A stretch of DNA of 43,151 nucleotides from Rhizobium sp. CSW-27 (GTDB taxonomy: Bacteria > Pseudomonadota > Alphaproteobacteria > Rhizobiales > Rhizobiaceae). The notes under the pieces were generated by a model. It saw only the letters and a program-made list of their open reading frames with translations. It made no database searches and was not told where the DNA came from. Location: positions 1 through 43,151 of the forward strand of contig NZ_JAHHZO010000022.1 in the NCBI RefSeq assembly GCF_018760785.1, read 5' to 3'. Shown piece after piece: positions 27,001 to 33,472 of this stretch. The position numbers and the translations under genes were made by a program. How positions within the stretch are numbered: position 1 is the first letter of the stretch; each line of letters opens with the position of its first letter.

Positions 27001-27199
27001 GGGCAAGCTGTCGGAGAAACCGGTTCTCCCTTCTCCCCCACGGGGAGACGGTGCCCGAAGGGCGGATGAGGGGGCAGCCCCCCCGGCCGATCCCCGCCCG
27101 CTCGTGCGCGGCAAGGTCGGCGTCGGCTCCTACGAGGACCCGGCGGAGGTCAAGCGCAAGGGCCGCACGAAGGGCAAGACGGGACGGCCGGGGCGGTGA
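24011..27199 (+). CDS. uvrB: Excinuclease ABC subunit B, with very long N- and C-terminal extensions
   Basis: UvrB is the damage-verifying helicase of nucleotide excision repair, working with UvrA and UvrC. Walker A GVTGSGKT begins at residue 251, instead of about 40 in the usual enzyme of some 670 aa. The beta-hairpin region (VSYYDYYQPEAYVP), the DEAD-type motif FIDESHVTIPQ, late helicase motifs (IGRAARNVDG) and the UvrC-binding UVR motif (LNALEKQMRDAAADLDF, about 850-885) are intact. About 210 extra residues precede the core and about 175 follow it, 1062 aa in all. Both extensions contain low-complexity DNA-repeat-derived stretches read in frame. The ATG at 24011 is the likely start; the frame is open further upstream into the paralog region. 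Confidence 0.95.
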   Translation: MSRSPKKSPSQTSVTGFEEAPQESFEGAPLQGSVADWVRQLEADAEAGAMETQREIASKAGKHRKKIEIAAREQAIREAKEEEAARAKEANSGSAAGRKPDRASEPLRGPRGAKSRSDGSVSAKETAKNTTSQKTSRGVSIGASSDPKTRAAAGLNPVAGMDVSLEEAQSLAPGAVTATVDALAKLIESGNPLFKDGKLWTPHRPARPEKSEGGIPIRMVSDYQPAGDQPTAIADLVEGLNSGERSQVLLGVTGSGKTFTMAKVIEATQRPAVILAPNKTLAAQLYSEFKNFFPDNAVEYFVSYYDYYQPEAYVPRSDTYIEKESSINEQIDRMRHAATRAILERDDCIIIASVSCIYGIGSVETYTAMTFQMSVGDRIDQRQLLADLVAQQYKRQDINFVRGSFRVRGDTIELFPAHLEDAAWRISLFGDEIDAITEFDPLTGQKTGDLKSVKIYANSHYVTPRPTLNGAIKAIKDELKMRLAELEKAGRLLEAQRLEQRTRYDIEMMEATGSCNGIENYSRYLTGRRPGEPPPTLFEYIPDNALIFIDESHVTIPQIGGMYRGDFRRKATLAEYGFRLPSCMDNRPLRFEEWDAMRPQTVAVSATPGGWEMDQSGGVFAEQVIRPTGLIDPPVEVRSARSQVDDVLGEIRETSLKGYRTLVTVLTKRMAEDLTEYLHEQGVRVRYMHSDIDTLERIEIIRDLRLGAFDVLVGINLLREGLDIPECGFVAILDADKEGFLRSETSLIQTIGRAARNVDGKVILYADTITGSMKRAMEETARRREKQMAYNTEHGITPESVKARISDILDSVYERDHVRADISGANVQGGAKGFADGGHLVGNNLQSHLNALEKQMRDAAADLDFEKAARLRDEIKRLKAVELASMDDPIAREETRAQEGVRRSAEATRQSLAPSLAPSPAKQGDNGRDGAGRRSGSISPLEAGSEGRAETRGSAQQAGRPEGGELAPNSGQQARGPLFRKNTLDEMTVGRTEKPLPGKLSEKPVLPSPPRGDGARRADEGAAPPADPRPLVRGKVGVGSYEDPAEVKRKGRTKGKTGRPGR
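27029..27075. repeat. RIME-like double-palindrome repeat, copy B, inside the uvrB coding sequence
   Basis: This copy shares a run of about 26 identical bases (from GGTGCCCGAAGGGCG through GATGAGGGGGC) with copy C at 27207-27252. Its first stem, CTTCTCCCCC..GGGGAGACGG, is slightly degraded. It is translated in frame as part of the UvrB C-terminal tail. Confidence 0.75.
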
Positions 27200-27206
27200 C
27201 GTAATC

Positions 27207-27252
27207 CCTTCTCCCCTCGGGGAGAAGGTGCCCGAAGGGCGGATGAGGGGGC
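27207..27252. repeat. RIME-like double-palindrome repeat, copy C, just after uvrB
   Basis: CCTTCTCCCC and GGGGAGAAGG form a perfect 10-bp stem with a 2-nt loop. A second small stem, GCCC-gaa-GGGC, and GATGAGGGGGC follow. It begins 8 nt past the uvrB stop and may act as its terminator. It also marks the border with the AT-richer operon to the right. Confidence 0.78.
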
Positions 27253-27315
27253 GCCCCTCACGACGTTCCGGTCTCCCTTGTGCGCGAAAAGCCCATAGTC
27301 GACTTCTATAGATAT

Positions 27316-27753
27316 TTACTTACCCGATATCGAACACACATTTTCAATGTCAAAAACCCCCTGATCACACACTACATGAAATCCAGCCTTGAATTCTTTT
27401 GCAGCACGAACCTTTGCTTTAAGCACATATGTATCAAAACGGGGAAACTTGGAGCACACGATCAAAAAGCCTAGCCTTTTCTCCAGCAAAGGCTTGACGT
27501 CTTCATGCAATGCGGAGGCGAAAATTTGATCGCAGGCGTGCTGGACATTTTTTCCTTTTAGTTCCACAACCACAGAAGCAACGCCGTCTTTCGAAACCAA
27601 ATAATCGGCTCGAACTCCGTCGGTTATTATACAATCGTCAATTTTCGAAACCCGATATAAAGAACAGGAAGAATTCTTGAACACTGCCTTTCTTTTATTC
27701 TCTTCAACTTTCACATTTGAATGATTAACAGAGATCGTACATTTATCATTCAT
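27316..27753 (-). CDS. Small PD-(D/E)xK nuclease-like protein, putative defence effector
   Basis: This 145-aa protein is not recognised as a named family. Its middle has RADYLV (Asp50), then VVVELKG (Glu64 and Lys66) and a following HACDQI (Gln76). That is the Asp-x13-Glu-x-Lys spacing of PD-(D/E)xK nucleases, with a downstream Gln as in restriction and resolvase-like folds. Its ATG overlaps the stop of the ATPase gene by 4 bp, so the two form one operon and probably one complex. It is AT-richer than all neighbours to the left. The fold is inferred from motif spacing only. Confidence 0.72.
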   Translation of the reverse strand: MNDKCTISVNHSNVKVEENKRKAVFKNSSCSLYRVSKIDDCIITDGVRADYLVSKDGVASVVVELKGKNVQHACDQIFASALHEDVKPLLEKRLGFLIVCSKFPRFDTYVLKAKVRAAKEFKAGFHVVCDQGVFDIENVCSISGK

Positions 27754-29090
27754 AGACCTGATATCTCCGATTCAATTTCCAATAGGCTCGAAAATTGTTG
27801 GGATATCTCTTCAGAGATAGCATCAAGGTAAGTACCATCTATGAAACCCTCTTCATTAAGAAGATTTGTAAGCACTCCATCTTGAATTGCATATGCAGCC
27901 AGTTGACTTTCGGTAAGCCAGCACTCTCTAGGAACTACATCATTAATGTCTTGATTGCGTTTTTTACGACGAGCAAGTTGCCCAGCTTTCAAAAACACGT
28001 TCAATTTTCCCATTATGTAAGGGCTATGCGTAGTAAGAATAAGACTTCTTTGACGCGAAGTTCCACGAGCTGTGGTTAGGGACCCGATCAGAAATTCCAT
28101 TAGCAGACTCTGCGCGGAGGGAAACAAGTGCGCTTCGGGTTCTTCAATGTACAATAATTCTCTGCGCCACCCACGTAGCGAGGAATTCGCAACGGCCCTC
28201 AAAGCATCACGCTCGCTGAAATAGTCGATTAATGACCACATGGGCAGCAACTCCTGCTGCCCACTTGATAAGGATGAAAAGGGTATTTTTCTTCCGTCTG
28301 TCGCCTGAACAAACTCTGAATCTGACTCATAACGAAGTTCGCCGCCAAACAATTGATTCATAAAGCTTTCGCGGCGAGAGTGATATTCCGGTCCGAGCCT
28401 ACTGTTGCGATGTACTAAAATCCGCGAATTTCGGTCTTTTATATTCGCGAATAACCTTGCAAATTTAATCGTAACAGGGTCCAAGCTTCCGGCCTGCTCA
28501 AAGCCAGCGACCAGACGCCCAATGGTCGTAAAAAAAGCTCGACCAGCAGGAATGAAAGTTTGCTGCGAGACATAATCAGCCTTAAGAGCAGCTCCCAACT
28601 TATTGACCGCCAACTCTCGCGCCCGCATCGAACGCTCAAATGGAGCAGAGCCAAAAGGCTCCGCTTCTAGCTCATCGTCAAGCCTTTTCAACTGCTCGAC
28701 AAAACTTTTACTAGTTTGTTCGTAGAAATCAGAAAACCAATCTGAGAACTTAACCGACACATCATCAGATGGAGAGCCGCCGCTGCGGCGCCGGAGCACT
28801 CTCATATCGAATGCGCCAGCAGAATAGCTGATGTTGAAACGCCCTGCCCCCCACGCGGATGGAGGAAACCAGACAGAAAACTGTTTTGACAACGCCTTTT
28901 TAAATGTCTCCAAGCTCTCGCCGCGCTCAGCGAACTGAGCAAAACCAGAAAGTACATCAACAAAAAAATAAAGGAGCTTCGTAGTGACACTCTTGCCGCT
29001 GCCCTGTGGGCCAATTATTACATTTACTGGAGCCAGCTCCAGATAAGCTTCTTTGATACAAGAAAAATCTTTTATAATCAGTGCTGGCAT
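27750..29090 (-). CDS. AAA family ATPase (ABC/OLD-like), putative defence ATPase
   Basis: The protein has 446 aa. Walker A is GPQGSGKS (27-34), after a short N-terminal strand (LIIKDFSCIKEAYLEL) as in OLD/RecF-type ATPases. An ABC-like signature FSSLSSGQQELLPM lies near residue 270. Walker B is LLYIEEPEAHLFPSAQ, and the switch His follows in LILTTHSPYIMGKLN. There is no TOPRIM nuclease domain at the C-terminus, unlike OLD; the small partner gene may supply the nuclease. Pairs of this kind are common in antiphage systems such as Septu or PARIS, but neither fits clearly. AGGGA precedes the ATG. Lower GC suggests horizontal transfer. Confidence 0.85.
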   Translation of the reverse strand: MPALIIKDFSCIKEAYLELAPVNVIIGPQGSGKSVTTKLLYFFVDVLSGFAQFAERGESLETFKKALSKQFSVWFPPSAWGAGRFNISYSAGAFDMRVLRRRSGGSPSDDVSVKFSDWFSDFYEQTSKSFVEQLKRLDDELEAEPFGSAPFERSMRARELAVNKLGAALKADYVSQQTFIPAGRAFFTTIGRLVAGFEQAGSLDPVTIKFARLFANIKDRNSRILVHRNSRLGPEYHSRRESFMNQLFGGELRYESDSEFVQATDGRKIPFSSLSSGQQELLPMWSLIDYFSERDALRAVANSSLRGWRRELLYIEEPEAHLFPSAQSLLMEFLIGSLTTARGTSRQRSLILTTHSPYIMGKLNVFLKAGQLARRKKRNQDINDVVPRECWLTESQLAAYAIQDGVLTNLLNEEGFIDGTYLDAISEEISQQFSSLLEIESEISGL

Positions 29091-30145
29091 CTCATTCCCT
29101 GCGTCTCAGCGAAGATAAGCGTCATAATCGAAAAACACGCTCTGCTCATCCAAGTCCAGTAAATCGGAAAAGTGAATTTTCTGCAACTGAGAGCAGCAAT
29201 AAACTAGGGGAGCCTACCATCCGATGCCAACGTGCAGCCTGACACAAAAACCATCAATAAAGGCAGCCTTGCAACCCTCACCGCGATATCAGGGCGGGCA
29301 CTGGGTATCAATAGACTGTTAGCCACCATGGATAGGGGATCAGCAAGGCGCACCGCTCAACATCCCACTCATTACGCGGCCAGCCAAATACTCCAAGCGC
29401 AGTCGCCGCATATGAACTGGAACACCAATGTCGGCGAACCAAAATCCTCGCCATTTGGGAGAAAGGGCCGTCACGACAACCGCTCTGCCGTACCACTTAC
29501 CCGCCTGCAGACGGCCAACGACAGCTCGATAAACCTTTGATCCGCAACGCTTTCCGACACTTATCCCCACCAGGCCCCACGCCTCCCGCAAAATTTCCTC
29601 ATCCCCCTCATCCCCACCCCCAAAATCCATGCCTACAATCCCCTCGTCCCGCAGCGGATACACCGGCAGGCGTGCCGGCGATGCGGGGCCGGTTCGGGGC
29701 AGGCGGGTGAGACGCAAAACCGCCTGGTCCGGGTCCGTCAACAGGGTCCCCCTCCGGCGACCGGGTGGAGGAGAAGGCGCGTCGGACGTCTGCGCCCTGT
29801 CCTTCAAAGCTCCCAGCTGCGCGTCGGGCGTGCCTTATGTGGCACACACGGGGAAGGCAGGCAGGGGCCGCATCGCCCGTTGTCCGCCCGCATCCGTCCC
29901 GCAAGGGAAGATGCGGGAACGGCGATGGCAAACGGCACCACCGGCCTTTCAGACAGAGGGACCGACCGGCGGGCACAAACAACCGAACGGGGCGCTGAGA
30001 GGTGCTACCTATAGACTACCCCACGAGGCAGCTTTCAGCGCCCCGGCCGGACATGGCGTCACACCACGGGTCGAAACCGGCCGCGTGAGGGATCGCGGCT
30101 GCGCGCGGCGCGGCCGGAACGGGCAACAGGGGCGCGGAGGCGAAG
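29091..30145. other. About 1 kb gap without a convincing gene
   Basis: From 29091 to about 29340 the DNA is AT-rich and should hold the promoter of the leftward ATPase operon. From 29340 to 29807 a leftward open frame of 155 codons exists, but it has no recognised family and starts in GC-rich low-complexity sequence; it may be a decayed gene. A strong stem-loop lies at 29988-30045. The composition changes sharply near 29560, which may mark the edge of the acquired segment. Confidence 0.5.
29988..30045. other. Strong stem-loop (14-bp stem, 30-nt loop), possible structured RNA
   Basis: CGGGGCGCTGAGAG at 29988-30001 pairs with CTTTCAGCGCCCCG at 30032-30045: 13 Watson-Crick pairs and one G-T. 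The loop (30002-30031) contains CTACCTATAGACTACCCCA, unlike the GC-rich surroundings. It ends 100 nt before the next rightward gene, so a 5' leader element or a small RNA is possible. There is no T-run, and I could not match it to a known riboswitch or small-RNA family. Confidence 0.55.
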
Positions 30146-30691
30146 ATGCAGGCGAATGACGCGATGATCGAGATCGATGAGGCCCGGGTGCGGCGCGGCC
30201 TGATGGCGGCGGCCGGCAAGGCGCTGTTCGACTGCCCGCTGCGGGCCTGCCGCCGGGCGGGCAACTGCCCGGGATGGAACGGCAATGCGACACGGCCGGA
30301 AGAGCTGCCGCCCTGCCATCGCGGCGACATCATCCCGGAGATCGATGACGGTACCGCCGAGATGCTGGTGCTCGGCATCGCCATTCTCGGCGATTTCCGC
30401 ATGCAGGTCCTCGATGGCCCGGTGGTGCGGCAGGCCGATCCGGACCTGCGCGAGGCCGTGCTGGAGGCGGTGCGCCTCTGCCTGCCGAAAAAACTCTGGA
30501 AACCGTATGGGCGCTGGCAGCGGGCGCTGCCGGCCCGGCGTCAGGAGGCCGCGCGCTGCCCCTCGCCGGCAGCCGGGCCGCCCGATCCCAGACGCGGGCC
30601 ACCGGCCATGTCGACCGCCGCGAAGGCCTCGGCGATCAGTTCCGGCCCGACGCCGGGCTTCGTCGCCTCCGAGGAGAGCAGCTGGCGATAG
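30146..30691 (+). CDS. Hypothetical protein with N-terminal cysteine cluster
   Basis: The ATG at 30146 follows GGAGG by 5 nt. Residues 25-60 contain FDCPLRACRRAGNCPGWNG and LPPCHRGD, a group of cysteines that might bind metal, then a helical part to about residue 135. From 30541 on, the frame overlaps the 3' end of the convergent dusA by 151 bp, and the remaining 50 residues are Pro/Ala/Ser-rich, likely an extension read over dusA rather than a conserved part. No family is recognised. Confidence 0.55.
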   Translation: MQANDAMIEIDEARVRRGLMAAAGKALFDCPLRACRRAGNCPGWNGNATRPEELPPCHRGDIIPEIDDGTAEMLVLGIAILGDFRMQVLDGPVVRQADPDLREAVLEAVRLCLPKKLWKPYGRWQRALPARRQEAARCPSPAAGPPDPRRGPPAMSTAAKASAISSGPTPGFVASEESSWR

Positions 30692-31626
30692 CGCCGGGCG
30701 CCGGCAAAGCCCTGGAACAGGCCGACCATATGGCGCGTGACATGGTTCAGCCGCCCGCCGCCGGCAATCACCGTCTCCGCATAGGCCATCATGGTGTCGC
30801 GCAGCGCCAGCCAGTCGAAGGCGGCGGAAGCATCGGCGGCGCGGGCGAGCGCCTCCGGTCCGGCGGTCCCGGCAAGCGCCGCATCCACCCCGGTCAGCAG
30901 GCCGGCATTCTGGTAGGCGGCGCGGCCCAGCATCACGCCGTCGACATGATTCAGATGATGAAGGGCCTGCTTCAGATCCTGAATGCCGCCGTTGATGCCG
31001 ATGAAAACATGCGGGTTTTCCCGTTTCATCGCCTGCACGAGATTGTAATCGAGCGGCGGGATTTCCCGGTTTTCCTTGGGCGACAGCCCCTGCAGCCAGG
31101 CCTTTCGCGCATGGATCCACACCGCATCGGCGCCGGCGGCGATCACCCGGGCGAGGAAATCCGGCAGCACCGTTTCCGGCGCCTGATCGTCCACCCCGAT
31201 GCGGCACTTGACCGTGACCGGCACCGTCGCGACCCGCTTCATGGCCGCCACGCACGCCGCCACCAGATCCGGCGTCTTCATCAGGCAGGCGCCAAACGTG
31301 CCGCTCTGCACCCGGTCCGAGGGGCAGCCGACATTCAGGTTGATCTCGTCATAGGCAAAATCCGCCGCAATCTGCACCGCCTCGGCCAGCTTTTCCGGAT
31401 CCGAACCGCCGAGCTGCAGCACCACCGGATGCTCCGCCGGATGATGCCCCAGCAACCGCTCCCGCGGCCCATGAATGATCGCATCCGCCACCACCATTTC
31501 GGTAAACAGCAGCGCGCGCGCCGAAAGCTGCCGGTGAAAGAACCGGCAATGCCGATCCGTCCAGTCGATCATCGGCGCAACGGCGAAGACGGGGGCCTTA
31601 GGGTGCGGCGATTTTCCTTTTACCAT
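30541..31626 (-). CDS. dusA: tRNA-dihydrouridine(20/20a) synthase
   Basis: This 361-aa flavoenzyme reduces uridines 20 and 20a of tRNA. DusA features are APMIDWTDRHCRFFHRQL at the N-terminus, VVLQLGGSDPEKLAEA, NLNVGCPSDRVQSGTFGACLM with the catalytic Cys, VKCRIGVDD, WIHARKAWLQGLSPKENREIPPL, and INGGIQDL. The N-terminal codons lie against the integrase gene, 115 bp away, head to head. The 5' end of dusA is an established attachment site for integrative elements, so the first residues before APMIDW may be supplied by the inserted element while keeping the gene intact. Confidence 0.96.
   Translation of the reverse strand: MVKGKSPHPKAPVFAVAPMIDWTDRHCRFFHRQLSARALLFTEMVVADAIIHGPRERLLGHHPAEHPVVLQLGGSDPEKLAEAVQIAADFAYDEINLNVGCPSDRVQSGTFGACLMKTPDLVAACVAAMKRVATVPVTVKCRIGVDDQAPETVLPDFLARVIAAGADAVWIHARKAWLQGLSPKENREIPPLDYNLVQAMKRENPHVFIGINGGIQDLKQALHHLNHVDGVMLGRAAYQNAGLLTGVDAALAGTAGPEALARAADASAAFDWLALRDTMMAYAETVIAGGGRLNHVTRHMVGLFQGFAGARRYRQLLSSEATKPGVGPELIAEAFAAVDMAGGPRLGSGGPAAGEGQRAAS
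31551..31576. other. Candidate attL core in the dusA 5' end
   Basis: GCCGAT and ATCGGC form a 6-bp inverted repeat with a 14-bp spacer over the dusA codons for P-M-I-D-W-T-D-R. Integrases next to dusA are known to recombine at an imperfect inverted repeat at the 5' end of the gene. The exact core cannot be fixed because the other attachment end lies outside the window. Confidence 0.4.
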
Positions 31627-31700
31627 ATGGACTTAAGCTCTTTCAGATTTGTATCGTTTGCAGCCGTTCGCGTCCTTTGACGCCCGTTTTGTTGATGCTA

Positions 31701-31717
31701 TTGCTACGGCGTAGCAA
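31701..31717. promoter_or_regulatory. Perfect palindrome upstream of the integrase gene
   Basis: TTGCTACGGCGTAGCAA is symmetrical around one base. A third half-site, GTAGCAAA, lies at 31732-31739, directly before the integrase ATG at 31742. Position and symmetry suggest an operator for a repressor or excisionase, or an integrase arm site. No regulator gene is visible in the window. Confidence 0.5.
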
Positions 31718-31741
31718 ACGGCAAAGGCTTTGTAGCAAAAC

Positions 31742-32839
31742 ATGGGCACTATCGTCGAACGACGGCGCAAGGATGGTTCGCGCGCTTATACAGCACAAAT
31801 AAGGATCATGCGAGATGGCGTGAAGGTGCACACCGAGGCGCAGACATTCGATAGGCGCCCTGCAGCCAGCGCCTGGCTCAAGAAGCGCGAGACACAACTT
31901 GCAGCACCAGGCGCGCTTGAAGCCCTCAATGCCCCGCAGGTCACGCTGGCGGATGCGATCAATAAGTACCTCGACACATCCATGCGCAAGATTGGCCGAA
32001 CCAAGGCGCAGGTGTTGGAAACCATCTTACGCCATCCACTGGCGGCAAGGTCCTGCGACACGATCACCAGCGCCGATGTGTCCGCCTTCGCACGAGAGCT
32101 TCAAGGGGGCTGGACCCCCGAGGGAGGGATTAAGCCTCGCCAACCGCAGACGGTTGGCAACTATATGTCTCACCTCGGCGCCGTCTTCGCAGTTGCGCGT
32201 CCGATGTGGGGCTATCCGCTGGAGCAACAGGTTTTCCGTGATGCTCAGGTAGTGACGGGGCGGATGGGCATCATCTCAAAAAGCGCAAGTCGCAACAGAC
32301 GGCCGGAACTTCAGGAGTTGGACAAGCTTCTGACCTTCTTCACCGAACGCCGGAAGCGAGCACCACAAGCGATGCCGATGGACCAGGTCATTTTGTTCGC
32401 ACTTTTTTCTACTCGTCGGCAGGAGGAAATTACCCTCCTGCGCTGGGAGGACTACGAGCCCAAGAATGCTCGCATCCTTGTGAGGGATATGAAGCATCCC
32501 GGACAGAAGGTAGGCAATGATGTTTGGTGCGATATGCCTCTAGAGGCCATGGCTGTGATTGAGAGAATGCCCCGCGATGATGAGCGGATATTCCCCTACT
32601 CCACGAGTGCGACAACCGCCAATTTCACCAGGGCGTGCAAAGTGCTCGGCATCGAGGATCTGCGCTTCCATGATCTACGTCATGAGGGTGTTACGCGTCT
32701 TTTCGAGATCGGGCTTTCCATCCCGCACGTCGCCGCCGTCTCTGGGCATCGCTCCTGGTCTAGCCTTAAGCGCTACACTCACCTTCGGCAGGTGGGCGAC
32801 AAATATGTTGATTGGCAGTGGAAGCCGAAAGCGCAGTAA
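31742..32839 (+). CDS. int: Tyrosine-type site-specific integrase of the dusA-associated element
   Basis: The protein has 365 aa. An N-terminal arm-binding segment (TIVERRRKDGSRAYTAQIRI) and a SAM-like core-binding domain (about 70-165) precede the catalytic domain. Catalytic residues seen are the Arg in FSTRRQEEITLLRW, HxxR in FHDLRHEGVTRLFE, the third box His in SGHRSW and the nucleophile Tyr in LKRYTHLRQVG. It would integrate and excise the element at dusA. There is no clear ribosome site before the ATG at 31742; the upstream palindrome may control it. Confidence 0.94.
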   Translation: MGTIVERRRKDGSRAYTAQIRIMRDGVKVHTEAQTFDRRPAASAWLKKRETQLAAPGALEALNAPQVTLADAINKYLDTSMRKIGRTKAQVLETILRHPLAARSCDTITSADVSAFARELQGGWTPEGGIKPRQPQTVGNYMSHLGAVFAVARPMWGYPLEQQVFRDAQVVTGRMGIISKSASRNRRPELQELDKLLTFFTERRKRAPQAMPMDQVILFALFSTRRQEEITLLRWEDYEPKNARILVRDMKHPGQKVGNDVWCDMPLEAMAVIERMPRDDERIFPYSTSATTANFTRACKVLGIEDLRFHDLRHEGVTRLFEIGLSIPHVAAVSGHRSWSSLKRYTHLRQVGDKYVDWQWKPKAQ

Positions 32840-32952
32840 GGCTCTGAGTTGACTCTTGCACGAGTGAGAACATAATAAGAACAAATAGGTCGCTGCAGGG
32901 CCACTTGTCTACTCAAGATGCTGCAACACGCTCTGAGCGCGAAGGAGAAACC

Positions 32953-33144
32953 ATGTCCACTGCTCAAGCCAGCGAGCCGCCAAAAGTCGATGAGGTGGAA
33001 GCCGCCCTCGCCTATCAAGACGGAGATGCTGCCGCGACGATCATGACCTTGCTAAGCGATCTTCGCCATCTGCGGCTTCAACTGGCCCTGACGGAAGGCG
33101 CCATGAGCCGTGGCATGACCCGCGGCTGGATCCCTAGTGTATGA
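32953..33144 (+). CDS. Small hypothetical prophage protein
   Basis: The protein has 63 aa from the ATG at 32953, which follows GAAGGAGAAACC, a strong ribosome site; an upstream in-frame start at 32905 has none. The sequence is acidic then helical (EVEAALAYQDGDAAATIMTLL; HLRLQLALTEGAMSRG). No family is recognised. It follows the integrase on the same strand. Confidence 0.65.
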   Translation: MSTAQASEPPKVDEVEAALAYQDGDAAATIMTLLSDLRHLRLQLALTEGAMSRGMTRGWIPSV

Positions 33145-33153
33145 GAGGGACTG

Positions 33154-33300
33154 ATGCCAGCCGGCCGCTATCCTGGGCGTACCCATCCTTACCGGGACAA
33201 TCAGTTCATCCCTGATGACGTCTTTAATGACGGAATTAGTGACGTAACTTCAGTTGTTCGCGGGAAATCTCAAAGACGGCTTCACCGGACGCTTACGTAA
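33154..33300 (+). CDS. 48-aa hypothetical prophage ORF, possibly truncated
   Basis: ATG at 33154 after GAGAGGGACTG, stop TAA at 33300. It starts MPAGRYPGRTHPYRDNQFIP and then DDVFNDGISDVTSVV. It begins 9 nt after the preceding small gene, so it is likely in the same transcript. The N-terminal pattern looks like an ordinary gene start while the tail is Arg/Thr-rich, so it may be the stub of a longer phage gene cut by the cargo that begins soon after. This is inference. Confidence 0.45.
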   Translation: MPAGRYPGRTHPYRDNQFIPDDVFNDGISDVTSVVRGKSQRRLHRTLT

Positions 33301-33472
33301 AAACTCCGCTTTCCATGCAAGCGCTGTTGGAGCGAGAAGCGAGCTGGAGAAGGAGAAAAGGGGCGATGAAGCCAAATTCCGCTTCCCGAACCAATCATGG
33401 AAAAGATATATGTCTAACCACTGACCCTCGCGGCGACAATGATGCTGCATAACAAATAATGGTTGTTGAATA

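Noticed and set aside
29514..29540. Ala-Asn-Asp-like codons followed by a stop, resembling a tmRNA tag
   Set aside because: The tag does not end in Ala-Ala and no tRNA-like ends or permuted tmRNA structure surround it.
29340..29807. 155-codon leftward frame in the 1-kb gap
   Set aside because: No family, no clear ribosome site, and the N-terminal third is low-complexity GC-rich sequence; kept only as a possible decayed gene in the gap entry.
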